DNA of 64,000 bases from Caldicoprobacter algeriensis (GTDB taxonomy: Bacteria > Bacillota > Clostridia > Caldicoprobacterales > Caldicoprobacteraceae). Positions within the stretch are counted from its first letter, which is position 1. Every line of letters begins with the position of its first letter. The notes beneath the pieces are model-generated. The model ran no database searches, was not told the origin of the DNA, and was given only the letters and a program-made list of their open reading frames with translations. The DNA lies in the NCBI RefSeq assembly GCF_023838525.1, contig NZ_JAHUQD010000002.1, positions 185,152 to 249,151 of the forward strand, written 5' to 3'. The position numbers and the translations under genes are program-made. Positions 44,494 to 53,828 of this stretch are shown piece after piece.

Positions 44494-45345
44494 ATGAAAA
44501 AATACAAAGAAAAGGTCATGCAAATGGTGTTTTTGATAGCCGCCTGTACCTCAATCCTGGCGGTAGCCTTGATTTGCGTATTCCTGTTTGCCAACGGAAT
44601 ACCAGCCATGGCTGAAATCGGAACACTTGATTTCCTTTTAGGCAAAAAATGGAGGCCATCCAATGACATCTACGGGATTTTGCCGATGATTTTAGGGAGC
44701 ATCTATGTAACGGCCGGTGCCATAATCATAGGCGTTCCAATCGGTATACTGACGGCAGTGTACATGGCAAAGTTTTGCCCAAAGTATATATACCGTTTTT
44801 TAAAGCCCGCCGTTGACCTCCTGGCCGGTATCCCTTCGGTAGTGTACGGTTTTTTCGGGCTGGTGGTACTGGTACCATTGGTGCGCGATACCTTCGGCGG
44901 CGACGGCAGCAGCATATTGACGGCTTCCATTTTGCTGGGCATCATGATACTGCCCACCGTCATCAGCGTGAGCGAGTCGGCAATTCGCGCCGTTCCCGAG
45001 AGCTACTACCAGGGCGGCCTTGCACTCGGGGCAACCCACGAGCAGAGCGTGTTCTTCATCACCCTGCCTGCTGCCATCTCGGGTATCATGGCGGGCGTGG
45101 TGCTGGCTATCGGCCGGGCAATCGGTGAGACCATGGCCGTTATCATGGTGGCTGGAAACCAGGCAAGGATGCCTGCAGGCCCGCTCAAGGGCATCAGGAC
45201 CCTCACCGCCAATATAGTAATAGAAATGGGGTATGCGGCCGACCTGCACAGGGGTGCACTCATCGCTACCGGAGTGGTGCTGTTCGTATTCATACTCATC
45301 ATCAACCTCTCATTCTCCCTGCTTACGAGGAGGGCAAATAGATGA
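44494..45345 (+). CDS. pstC: Phosphate ABC transporter permease PstC
   Basis: 283 residues with six membrane helices. Family motifs: IYGILPMILGSIYVTAGAIIIGVPIGILTAVYMAKF, AVDLLAGIPSVVYGFFGLVVLVPLV, and the EAA-like cytoplasmic loop YYQGGLALGATHEQSVFFITLPAAISGIMAGVVLAIGRAIGETMAV. Partner of PstA in the inner-membrane channel. Weak GGTGAG ribosome site; stop codon overlaps the pstA start (ATGA). Confidence 0.95.
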   Translation: MKKYKEKVMQMVFLIAACTSILAVALICVFLFANGIPAMAEIGTLDFLLGKKWRPSNDIYGILPMILGSIYVTAGAIIIGVPIGILTAVYMAKFCPKYIYRFLKPAVDLLAGIPSVVYGFFGLVVLVPLVRDTFGGDGSSILTASILLGIMILPTVISVSESAIRAVPESYYQGGLALGATHEQSVFFITLPAAISGIMAGVVLAIGRAIGETMAVIMVAGNQARMPAGPLKGIRTLTANIVIEMGYAADLHRGALIATGVVLFVFILIINLSFSLLTRRANR

Positions 45346-46208
45346 TACAGATAAATGCACAGAACATACACCAAAAATTGAGAACATACAAAAGGTCTCC
45401 CCTTTCCCTTGTACTGCTGTTGCTGGTGGTATCAGCCACGATCATTACCGTAAGCGTTTTGCTGTTTATCATCGGATATATCCTAGTCAAAGGCATCCCA
45501 AACATAACCACTGATCTGTTTGCATGGAAATATACCTCTGAGAACGTGTCACTTGCCCCGGCCATCATAAACACACTTATCATCGTGATACTGGCCCTTC
45601 TTATTGCCGTGCCTTTGGGGATCTTTGCAGCCATATATCTGGTGGAGTACGCAAAGCGCGGAAACAAGCTGGTCGAAATGATAAGGCTGACCACCGAAAC
45701 GTTGGCTGGCATCCCTTCCATCATCTATGGCTTGTTTGGTTTGCTGTTCTTTGTAACGGCGATGGGCTGGGGATTCTCGATTCTGGCAGGCGCCTTTACC
45801 CTTGCCATCATGATACTGCCCGTTATCATGCGCACCACAGAAGAGGCCTTAAAGGCCGTACCCGACTCATACCGCGAAGGGAGTTTTGCCCTGGGTGCAA
45901 ACAAGCTGCGTACCGTCTTCAGAATCATTCTCCCCAGCGCTATGCCAGGCATTCTATCCGGCATCATCCTCAGCATAGGAAGAATAGTGGGAGAGACAGC
46001 AGCCCTCCTCTATACCGCAGGCACGGTAGCGGAAACCCCTAAAAACCTCTTTTCATCGGGCCGCACCCTATCGGTCCACATGTACGTCCTCTCGAGCGAA
46101 GGGCTGTATGTAAACCAGGCATACGCTACAGCAGTCGTGTTGCTGGTCACTGTAATTATAATAAACTGGCTGTCAAATTTTTTGGCAAAAAAAATCACGA
46201 AAGGATAG
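45342..46208 (+). CDS. pstA: Phosphate ABC transporter permease PstA
   Basis: 288 residues, six helices. [28 protein letters not shown] and the EAA loop [55 protein letters not shown] are typical of PstA. Overlaps pstC by 4 nt and is 8 nt from pstB, so translation is coupled. Confidence 0.95.
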   Translation: MIQINAQNIHQKLRTYKRSPLSLVLLLLVVSATIITVSVLLFIIGYILVKGIPNITTDLFAWKYTSENVSLAPAIINTLIIVILALLIAVPLGIFAAIYLVEYAKRGNKLVEMIRLTTETLAGIPSIIYGLFGLLFFVTAMGWGFSILAGAFTLAIMILPVIMRTTEEALKAVPDSYREGSFALGANKLRTVFRIILPSAMPGILSGIILSIGRIVGETAALLYTAGTVAETPKNLFSSGRTLSVHMYVLSSEGLYVNQAYATAVVLLVTVIIINWLSNFLAKKITKG

Positions 46209-46216
46209 GGGGATAT

Positions 46217-46963
46217 ATGGGGAAGATTACCATAAACAATCTAAACCTGTACTATGGAGATTTTCATGCGCTGAAGGACATTAACCTAGACATAGAAGCC
46301 AACAAGATCACCGCCCTCATCGGGCCTTCTGGCTGCGGCAAATCAACGCTGCTTAAATGCCTGAACCGCATGAACGACTTGGTAGAGAATTGCAAAATAA
46401 CAGGCAAAATACTGCTTGATGGAGAGGACATATACAATATCGATGTAAGCCTGCTGCGCAAAAGAGTGGGCATGGTCTTTCAAAAGCCCAATCCTTTCCC
46501 TATGAGCGTGTACGACAATATCGCCTTTGGCCCGCGCACACACGGAATCCGTTCCAAGGTGAAGCTGGACGACATCGTCGAAAAATCCCTGAAGGCGGCC
46601 GCCATATGGGACGAATTAAAGGACAGGCTCAAAAAAAGTGCTTTGGAGCTGTCGGGCGGTCAGCAGCAGCGGCTGTGCATTGCAAGGGCTTTAGCGGTGC
46701 AGCCCGAGGTGTTGTTAATGGATGAACCAACGTCGGCACTGGACCCAATTTCCACATCAAAGATAGAAGACCTTGTGCTGGAGCTCAAAAAAAACTATAC
46801 TATAATTATCGTAACCCACAATATGCAGCAGGCCGCACGCATCTCGGACAAAACGGTCTTCATGCTAAACGGCGAGGTAATAGAATACAACGATACCGAA
46901 AAGCTGTTCTTCATGCCGCAGGATAAGCGCACGGAGGACTATATAACCGGGAGGTTCGGATAA
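46217..46963 (+). CDS. pstB: Phosphate ABC transporter ATP-binding protein PstB
   Basis: 248 residues. Walker [10 protein letters not shown] (36-44), Q-loop [18 protein letters not shown], signature [15 protein letters not shown], Walker [14 protein letters not shown]-loop [15 protein letters not shown]. Typical PstB spacing with [17 protein letters not shown]. Stop overlaps the phoU start (TAATG). Confidence 0.97.
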   Translation: MGKITINNLNLYYGDFHALKDINLDIEANKITALIGPSGCGKSTLLKCLNRMNDLVENCKITGKILLDGEDIYNIDVSLLRKRVGMVFQKPNPFPMSVYDNIAFGPRTHGIRSKVKLDDIVEKSLKAAAIWDELKDRLKKSALELSGGQQQRLCIARALAVQPEVLLMDEPTSALDPISTSKIEDLVLELKKNYTIIIVTHNMQQAARISDKTVFMLNGEVIEYNDTEKLFFMPQDKRTEDYITGRFG

Positions 46964-47616
46964 TGAGAAGAAAATTCGATGAGCAGCTGGAACTGCTCAA
47001 CCAGGAATTAATAGAGATGGGGGCCCTATGCGAAACCGCAATCGCAAACGCTGCTAAAGCGCTGATAAACCACGATAACTCTTTGGCTCAGGAAGTTATT
47101 CGCGTCGATGCAGAAATTGATCAGAAGGAGAAAGACATCGAGAGCTTGTGCTTTAAGCTCCTGCTCCATCAGCACCCTGTAGCCAGGGATTTAAGGCAAA
47201 TCTCCTCTGCCCTCAAGATGATAACCGACATGGAGCGCATAGGAGACCAGGCAGCTGATATATCCGAAATAATCCTACTTGGGAATCTGCACTCCGTGGA
47301 CAACGCCGTGCATATAGACGAAATGGCCAGAGCAACCATTAAAATGGTAACCGACAGCATCGATGCCTACGTAAGACGGGACCTGGATCTAGCGCGAGCG
47401 GTCATAGATTACGATGACGTGGTGGATGACCTGTTTAATAAGGTAAAAAAGGAAATCATAGATATTATAGGCAAGGACAAGCAAAACGGAGAATATGCTG
47501 TCGACCTCCTGTTGGTTGCCAAATATTTTGAGAGAATAGGCGACCATGCCACCAACATAGCAGAATGGGTGGAATACTCCATAATGGGGATCCATAAAGG
47601 TGGAGAAAGGATATGA
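46963..47616 (+). CDS. phoU: Phosphate signalling protein PhoU
   Basis: 217 residues: two PhoU three-helix repeats (about 5-105 and 110-210) with metal-binding acidic clusters in ITDMERIGDQAADISE and KYFERIGDHATNIAEWVEYSI. Links PstSCAB to the PhoR/PhoB pair, keeping signalling off in high phosphate. ATG overlaps pstB; its end overlaps phoB. Confidence 0.96.
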   Translation: MRRKFDEQLELLNQELIEMGALCETAIANAAKALINHDNSLAQEVIRVDAEIDQKEKDIESLCFKLLLHQHPVARDLRQISSALKMITDMERIGDQAADISEIILLGNLHSVDNAVHIDEMARATIKMVTDSIDAYVRRDLDLARAVIDYDDVVDDLFNKVKKEIIDIIGKDKQNGEYAVDLLLVAKYFERIGDHATNIAEWVEYSIMGIHKGGERI

Positions 47617-48293
47617 TCTTTTTCGTTGAAGACGACGATAACATAAGGGAACTGGTGGTATACACGCTACGGACAGTAGGATTTGAAGCCCAGGGCTTTG
47701 AAAACGGAAAAGCATTTTTTGAAGCGCTGTCAGCGCAAAAGCCCGAACTTGTGCTCTTGGACATCATGTTACCCGATGAAGACGGATTACAGATTCTAAA
47801 AAGGCTGAAATCCGACCCCGCCACCAGAGAAATCCCAGTCATAATGATTACAGCCAAAAGCACCGAGTACGATAAGGTCATTGGCCTTGACAGCGGAGCC
47901 GATGATTACATCACAAAACCGTTTGGCATGATGGAGCTGGTCTCGCGCATCAAGGCGGTACTACGCCGCGCTTCACCCAGAGGTAGCACATCCATGCAGA
48001 CCTTAACGGTGGGCCCTATAACCCTGGACCCCCATAAATATGAAGTGACCGTCAACGGCAACAAATTAGAGCTAACCCATAAGGAGTTCGAACTGTTACG
48101 CTATCTTATGGAAAATGAAGGCATTGTCCTGAACCGAAATAAAATCCTTGAGGCGGTTTGGGGTTATGACTTCGACGGTGAAACCCGCACCGTCGACGTT
48201 CATATCCGCTCGCTCAGGCAAAAGCTAGGACAATGGGGCAAATTGATAGAAACGGTGCGGGGAGTGGGATATCGAATCGGAGGCCAAAGATGA
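47613..48293 (+). CDS. phoB: Phosphate response regulator PhoB/PhoP (OmpR family)
   Basis: 226 residues: receiver domain with acidic pocket FFVEDDDNIRE, phospho-acceptor Asp in VLLDIMLPDEDGL, and Lys in DDYITKPF; winged-helix DNA-binding domain from about 130 (LTHKEFELLRYLMENEGIVLNRNKILEAVWGYDFDGETRTVDVHIRSLRQKLG). Likely binds the Pho box before pstS. Start overlaps phoU and stop overlaps phoR. Confidence 0.95.
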   Translation: MIFFVEDDDNIRELVVYTLRTVGFEAQGFENGKAFFEALSAQKPELVLLDIMLPDEDGLQILKRLKSDPATREIPVIMITAKSTEYDKVIGLDSGADDYITKPFGMMELVSRIKAVLRRASPRGSTSMQTLTVGPITLDPHKYEVTVNGNKLELTHKEFELLRYLMENEGIVLNRNKILEAVWGYDFDGETRTVDVHIRSLRQKLGQWGKLIETVRGVGYRIGGQR

Positions 48294-49966
48294 AGCGGAG
48301 AATATTCTTAAGCATGTGTTTGCTTGCTATACTAACCGTTTTGCTCTCCAGCATGCTGACCTTCGTCGTCATGTACAAGGAAATTTTTTATATCATGCAG
48401 CAGGAAATAGAGAAAGAAGCGTCTTATATTGCGGCAAGCCTTGAAACCGCTGAAGACCCTTGTCTTTTTTTGCAAAACGTATCAACCAAGGCACATCGCA
48501 TCACGCTTATAGCAAACGATGGCACTGTGTTGTTTGACAGCGCTGAAAGAGCAGAAAACATGGAAAACCATAGAAACAGGCCAGAGGTATCGGCCGCCTT
48601 GAAGAACGGAATTGGAAAGTCAGTGCGCCTCTCCAGGACTCTGGGCAAGCAAACCTTCTATTGCGCCGTTCTTCTGAAAAACGGCATGGTGCTACGGGTA
48701 GCAAACATGATGGACAGCGTTTACAGCACCATATTGAGTTTTGTGCCCTATATATTGTTCATCATCGCCGTCACTCTTGCACTTGCCCTACTTATAGCCA
48801 ATCGGGAGACAAAAAAAATAATTGAGCCCATAAATGCACTGAATCTACAAACTCCCATGTCCAATGATGTCTATGATGAATTATCTCCTCTGCTCATGCG
48901 CATAGGCCAGCAAAACAAGCAGATAGAGGATCAAATGCGCGCCTTGCGGGAAAAGCACGAAGAGTTTAACGCCATCACCGAAAACATGAGCGAAGGATTG
49001 ATATTGCTCAACGAAAAAGCCGATATCCTGTCGGTCAACAAAAGCGCCATACGCATATTTGGAGGCCACAACAGCAGCAATTACCTCCACAGAAACATTC
49101 TCACTTTAAGCCGCAATTTGACTTTACGGGCTGCAGTAAAAAAAGCCCTCGAAGGCGACCACTGCGAGGAAATACTCGAAATGGGCGATCGGCACTACCA
49201 GCTTACCACCAACCCCGTGTGGGTCAACGGCCGAGTAAAGGGAGCCGTTGTCTTGATTCTTGACATAACCGAAAAACGTGCCGCAGAACAGATACGCCGT
49301 GAATTTTCGGCCAACGTGTCCCACGAACTTAAAACGCCGCTTACATCGATATTGGGCTATGCCGAAATCATCAAAAACGGTATGGTAAAAAGCGAGGATA
49401 TCCCCCGCTTTGCTGAGCGCATTTACAACGAGGCCAATCACCTCATCGCCCTTATAGACGACATCATCAAGCTCTCACGCCTTGACGAAGATAACATTGA
49501 CATCCCACGCAAACGCGTAAACCTGCTCGAACTGTCGAAAAGGGTATGTGCCAGGTTAGAACCGCAGGCAAGAGAAAAAGGCGTTACCGTTTCTGTATCA
49601 GGTGAAAACAGCATTGTCTTTGGTATGGAGGAAATCCTCGAGCAGATGATATACAACCTCTGCGATAACGCCATTAAATACAACAAAGAAAACGGTAGAG
49701 TGGATGTTAACATCTCTCAAAGCGCAAAAGAAGTGGTTTTGACCGTATCTGATACGGGAATAGGCATCCCCAAAGAACATCAAAGCAGGGTATTTGAGCG
49801 ATTTTACAGGGTCGACAAAAGCAGATCAAATCGAACAAGCGGCACCGGCCTGGGGCTTTCCATAGTAAAGCACGGGGCAATGCACCACAACGCCAGAATA
49901 GAGCTTGAAAGCCAGCCAGGACAAGGCACGACAATACGGATAATTTTCCCTGCCCCGCACAGGTGA
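48290..49966 (+). CDS. phoR: Phosphate sensor histidine kinase PhoR
   Basis: 558 residues from the ATG at 48290, overlapping the phoB stop (ATGA). Two membrane helices (about 5-28 and 145-170) bracket an extracellular region, then a PAS-like domain (FNAITENMSEGLILLNEKADILSVNKSAIRIFGG), DHp with phospho-His in FSANVSHELKTPLTSILGYAE, and CATPase boxes (NLCDNAIKYNKENG, VSDTGIGIPKEHQSRVFERFYRVDKSRS, GTGLGLSIVKHGA). Full-length PhoR/WalK-type kinase. Confidence 0.95.
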   Translation: MKRRIFLSMCLLAILTVLLSSMLTFVVMYKEIFYIMQQEIEKEASYIAASLETAEDPCLFLQNVSTKAHRITLIANDGTVLFDSAERAENMENHRNRPEVSAALKNGIGKSVRLSRTLGKQTFYCAVLLKNGMVLRVANMMDSVYSTILSFVPYILFIIAVTLALALLIANRETKKIIEPINALNLQTPMSNDVYDELSPLLMRIGQQNKQIEDQMRALREKHEEFNAITENMSEGLILLNEKADILSVNKSAIRIFGGHNSSNYLHRNILTLSRNLTLRAAVKKALEGDHCEEILEMGDRHYQLTTNPVWVNGRVKGAVVLILDITEKRAAEQIRREFSANVSHELKTPLTSILGYAEIIKNGMVKSEDIPRFAERIYNEANHLIALIDDIIKLSRLDEDNIDIPRKRVNLLELSKRVCARLEPQAREKGVTVSVSGENSIVFGMEEILEQMIYNLCDNAIKYNKENGRVDVNISQSAKEVVLTVSDTGIGIPKEHQSRVFERFYRVDKSRSNRTSGTGLGLSIVKHGAMHHNARIELESQPGQGTTIRIIFPAPHR

Positions 49967-50138
49967 CGAACAAGCCGCTATAAATCACGTTTTCATACAT
50001 CCTACTATGCTTGTATTAGATGATGTAAAGGCATATAGCGCAAGATAAGCCAATCCCCTTAATTTTGTGCGAAGACACGAGACTAATTTAGAAGGGAACG
50101 TCCAATTAAAGCCTAATCTGTCCAATAGCACATAAAAG

Positions 50139-50177
50139 AGGCCTTGTAACTGCCTGCAAGCGGTAATTACAAGGCCT
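50139..50177. terminator. Stem-loop between phoR and the GH74 remnant
   Basis: AGGCCTTGTAA (50139-50149) / TTACAAGGCCT (50167-50177), perfect 11-bp stem with a 17-nt loop. Short T/C-rich tail on both strands. The remaining 49967-50138 contains no gene that I can see. Confidence 0.6.
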
Positions 50178-50244
50178 TTCACGCAACAGGTTCAACATTT
50201 CTCACGCCAGCGTTTCCCTTTTCCCACCTTGATTTGAAATACAA

Positions 50245-50868
50245 TCACAGGGCCGGCTCGCCCCACAGCACCCCTCTCGTACCGGTGCCAATATAGAATC
50301 ACCCAAACACCCTTGAATCTCCCGTATCTTGCAGTTGTTCCCCGGCGCCTCTCGGAGGACATACAGGAATCTCCCTCCAGTGCTCCCCGTAATTTTCTGA
50401 AACGAGAAGGCCGTGGGTCTGCGAGCCAAAATATATTATCCTTGAATCCACAGGGTCAACTGCCAGCCTCTCGCCTGTTCCCCGCCCCGGAGCATTGCCG
50501 TGGACTCCGGCCGGAACGGGAAAATACTCAAAGTGCTCGCCCCGGTCCTTTGAGCGGCACAGATAATTTTGTTTCCAGTCTCCAGCAACTACATACAGCC
50601 AGTCGGGATGGTTTAGGTCAATAGCTATGGATAAAGGAAAGGTCTCCCATTTGCCGATGTGCGTGACGTGGTCCACCAGAGAAATCCAAGCCTTTTCATC
50701 AAAATCGTAGCGATAAACCCCACCAATATCGGTTCTCGCATACAGTATTCCTTTTTCTTTAGGATAAAAGACAAAACCGGTGACAAAACCGGTGACAAAA
50801 CCACAGCCCGGTATGGGTGCATGCCTGTAAACATATGGAATGTATTCATATCTTTTTGAGTTTTCCAC
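50245..50868 (-). pseudogene. GH74-type xyloglucanase remnant with internal deletion and nonsense codon
   Basis: Intact start (GTG after AGGAGGGG) and N-terminus: ILYARTDIGGVYRYDFDEKAWISLVDH, SIAIDLNHPDWLYVVAGDW, GRGTGERLAVDPVDSRIIYFGSQTHGLLVSENYGEHWREIPV, all typical of GH74 propellers. After about residue 170 the sequence jumps to a C-terminus-like TGDSRVFG, an in-frame TGA (50299-50301), then FYIGTGTRGVLWGEPAL and a stop at 50245. GH74 proteins end with a GRVYIGTnGRG-like segment, so the TGA is probably a mutated Arg codon. Most of the usual 700 or so residues are missing. Confidence 0.75.
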
Positions 50869-50947
50869 GTTTTCCCCTCCTAAGGTTCATGCTTTGAATT
50901 TTTTCGTAACCAGTATGCCAATATCAAGCCTGGAACCAGGCCAAAGC

Positions 50948-51044
50948 ATTAAATCCAATATTAGTTCAAGTATATACATTCTTCTAGCTTTGATGCTATA
51001 GCGGCCAATATCATATTAAATCCAATATTAGTTCAAGTATATAC
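50948..51044. repeat. Two perfect 30-bp direct repeats upstream of the GH2 gene
   Basis: Identical 30-bp units at 50948-50977 and 51015-51044 (67 bp apart), each beginning ATTAAATCCAATATT and ending AGTATATAC. The flanking few bases are also similar (GGCCAA before, ATT after). They could be activator sites for the GH2 gene or a local duplication. The rest of 50869-51299 has no clear promoter and no gene. Confidence 0.7.
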
Positions 51045-51299
51045 CATTAACATTAAGATGCAAAATTTAACATCAATACATGCGTACGTCAATAACGTAC
51101 ATAGCATCTATCCGCAAAACTTACCAGAAAAATACTGATAAGTCAAGAATTTTTATCCTAATATATAGAGCTTACATTAGAGCCGCTTTTCTTAGACATA
51201 CAAACTGTTTGGTCAAGTCCGTAAAACCTAGCAGGAATATTTTATTTAAAAGAACATAGTATCAATTTAACATAAAAATTCAAAGGAGGTTATAAACCC

Positions 51300-53674
51300 A
51301 TGAAAAGACAAAATCTGGACAGAGAGTGGAGATTTAAGCTAATCAGCACATCCCCAAACCAGGATATCCAATCTGAGTACACTGTGGTAGACCTTCCTCA
51401 TGATTTCAGCATAATTCAGAAGCGAGATCCGCACACGCTATCGGGCGCCAGCAACGGATTTTTTCCGGGTGGCATAGGAATCTACGAAAAGACCCTTTAT
51501 GCCCCAGTTGAGTGGAAAGGCAAAAAGGTCATTCTCGAGTTTGAAGGCGTATATATGAATGCCACAGTACATCTAAACAACCAATTGGTAGCCCGTCATC
51601 CATATGGCTACACCAGTTTTCACTGCGACTTAACCCCGTATCTGCTATACGGTCAGGACAACACAATCCGCGTTACCGTAAACAATAGCGCACTGCCCAA
51701 TACCCGATGGTACAGCGGATCAGGAATTTACCGCCATGTGTGGCTAATGATAGGTGAAAGCGTGCATATAACACCCTGGGGCGTATATGTCACAACACCC
51801 AACGTCTCCACCGAATGCTCCACGGTTCACGTAAAGACCACGGTAGAAAACATCAGTGAGCAACCCGAAAATATCATTATCCGATCCACGCTGTTGACAG
51901 CTTGTGGTAATGTGGCAGCCATGGATGAAACAAACCTATATGTTCCCAGCAAAAATACAGCAGAGGCGCAGCAGGACCTTATTGTATCACCTGCAAATTT
52001 ATGGTCAATAGAAAATCCTTATCTTTATACCCTAAAGAGCGAGGTTATAAAAGGCGGAAAGGTAATTGACAGCACCGAAACCCGAATAGGAATTCGTTCC
52101 ATTTCTTTCGATCCGCAAAATGGTTTTCAGCTAAATGGCGTTCCCATAAAACTCAAGGGAGGCTGTGTACACCACGATTGCGGACTGCTTGGAGCAGCGG
52201 CTTATGACAGGGCAGAGGAGCGCAAAGTGGAACTTTTAAAGGCCAATGGTTTCAATGCTGTGCGTTGCGCCCACAATCCTCCTTCGCCAGCTTTTCTTGA
52301 TGCATGCGATCGGCTGGGATTGCTGGTAATCGATGAAGCATTTGACTGCTGGCGCGAGGGCAAAAATCCCAACGACTATAGCCTGTATTTCGAAGACTGG
52401 TGGCAAAAAGATATGGCATCCATGGTCCTCCGCGATCGAAATCATCCCAGCATTATCATGTGGTCGACAGGCAATGAAATCATAGAAAGAGATGGCCGTT
52501 CGGAAGGTTACATCTATGCTCGGAAGCTGGCTGATTTCATACGCAGCCTGGACAACACAAGAGCCATTACCAATGCGCTGTGCGCCCTGTGGGATGATAC
52601 GGCAGTTAAAGCGCTCAAGGCAAAGCTAGGCGACCTGCCTGAGGACTATGATTTCTGGGGCAAAGTCACAAAAGAATTTGTAGAACCTCTGGATGTAGTA
52701 GGATATAATTATCTTTTGAATCGCTATGAAAGCGACAGCAAAAAATTCCCAGGACGTATAATCTGTGGCACCGAGTCATTCCCGAGAGAAGTCTTTGACA
52801 TTTGGTCCACCATTGAGCGTCTGCCCTATGTCATAGGCGATTTCGTATGGACCGCCATAGATTACCTTGGCGAAGCCGGCATTGGGCACGTATGGTACAA
52901 CGGAGAAAAAAGCTTCCTTGGGAAATACCCGTGGCATCAAGCCTTTTGCGGAGATATCGACATATGCGGATTTAAAAAAGGCCTCAATCCTATTACCGCG
53001 ACTGTGTTTGGGGCATTGCCAAAGCACCGTATATTGCGGTCTATAAGCCGGAATATTACGGCAAAGAGGCCGACATATCTAGATGGGGATGGCCTGATGT
53101 AGTTTCGTCATGGACCTGGCCGGGTTTTGAGGGTAAACCAACCAGAGTGGACGTATACAGCATGGACAGCGAAGTAGAACTGATTCTCAACGGAAAGTCG
53201 CTTGGCCGCAAACCCGCTGGAAAGCCCAACAGGTATATAGCCTCATTTGAAGTGATTTATGAACCCGGAATACTTGAAGCTGTGGGCTATAATGAAAAAG
53301 GCATCGAAACCTCCCGTACCGTCCTTAAAACTGCAGGAAAACCGGCAGCAATTCGGTTAACACCCGACCGCAACAGGCTAAACGCAAAATTCGGGGACCT
53401 GTCTTATGTTACCGTTGAAGTATTGGATGCTGAAGGAAACGTGGTGCACAATGCAGATACCAACATCTATTTCACCGCCAGCGGAGTGGGGTCGGTGCTG
53501 GCTGTAGGTAGTGGGAACCCTGTAAGCGAAGAGATGTACGTAGGGAATCAGCGCAGAGTCTATCAGGGCCGTGCCATGGTAGTTGTGCGTGCCAACGGAG
53601 AAGTAGGCAATATTGTTCTGACTGCTTCGGCAGAAGGTCTTCCCTCTGCAAGTACGGTTATAGAGGTGGAGTAA
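51300..53674 (+). pseudogene. Glycoside hydrolase family 2 (beta-galactosidase/glucuronidase-like), frameshifted
   Basis: Frame 1 (51300-53102) encodes the sugar-binding domain, Ig-like domain and TIM barrel with acid/base Glu in IIMWSTGNEIIER and nucleophile Glu in IICGTESFPRE. At the A6 run 52974-52979 it goes out of frame after GDIDICGFKK. The true continuation PQSYYRDCVWGIAKAPYIAVYKPEYYG and WPDVVSSWTWPGFEGKPTRVDVYS lies in the next frame, which runs to the stop at 53674 and holds a DUF4982-like domain (SEVELILNGKSLGRKPAG) and a C-terminal Ig-like domain. About 790 residues if joined. AAAGGAGG start. No signal peptide. Confidence 0.85.
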
Positions 53675-53754
53675 ACAAAATTTTGATTTGACGTTGTGTT
53701 ATCATATTCAATTTTATGGTATGAAAAGGAAGGTTATAATAAAATTGAAAATTC

Positions 53755-53790
53755 GGATAGGGAGCAGATTATTATACCCGCTCCCTATCC
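53755..53790. terminator. Terminator between GH2 and the sugar ABC operon
   Basis: GGATAGGGAGC (53755-53765) / GCTCCCTATCC (53780-53790), perfect 11-bp stem, 14-nt loop. T-rich on the minus side (GAATTTTCAATTTTATT), so best suited to end the minus-strand sugar operon. Confidence 0.75.
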
Positions 53791-53828
53791 CAAATGCACA
53801 TATATATTCAAATTTTTAAATTAAAGTA

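Noticed and set aside
50948..51044. CRISPR repeat pair
   Set aside because: Only two units with one 37-bp spacer, no cas genes, and repeat composition unlike CRISPR; better treated as a promoter-region repeat.
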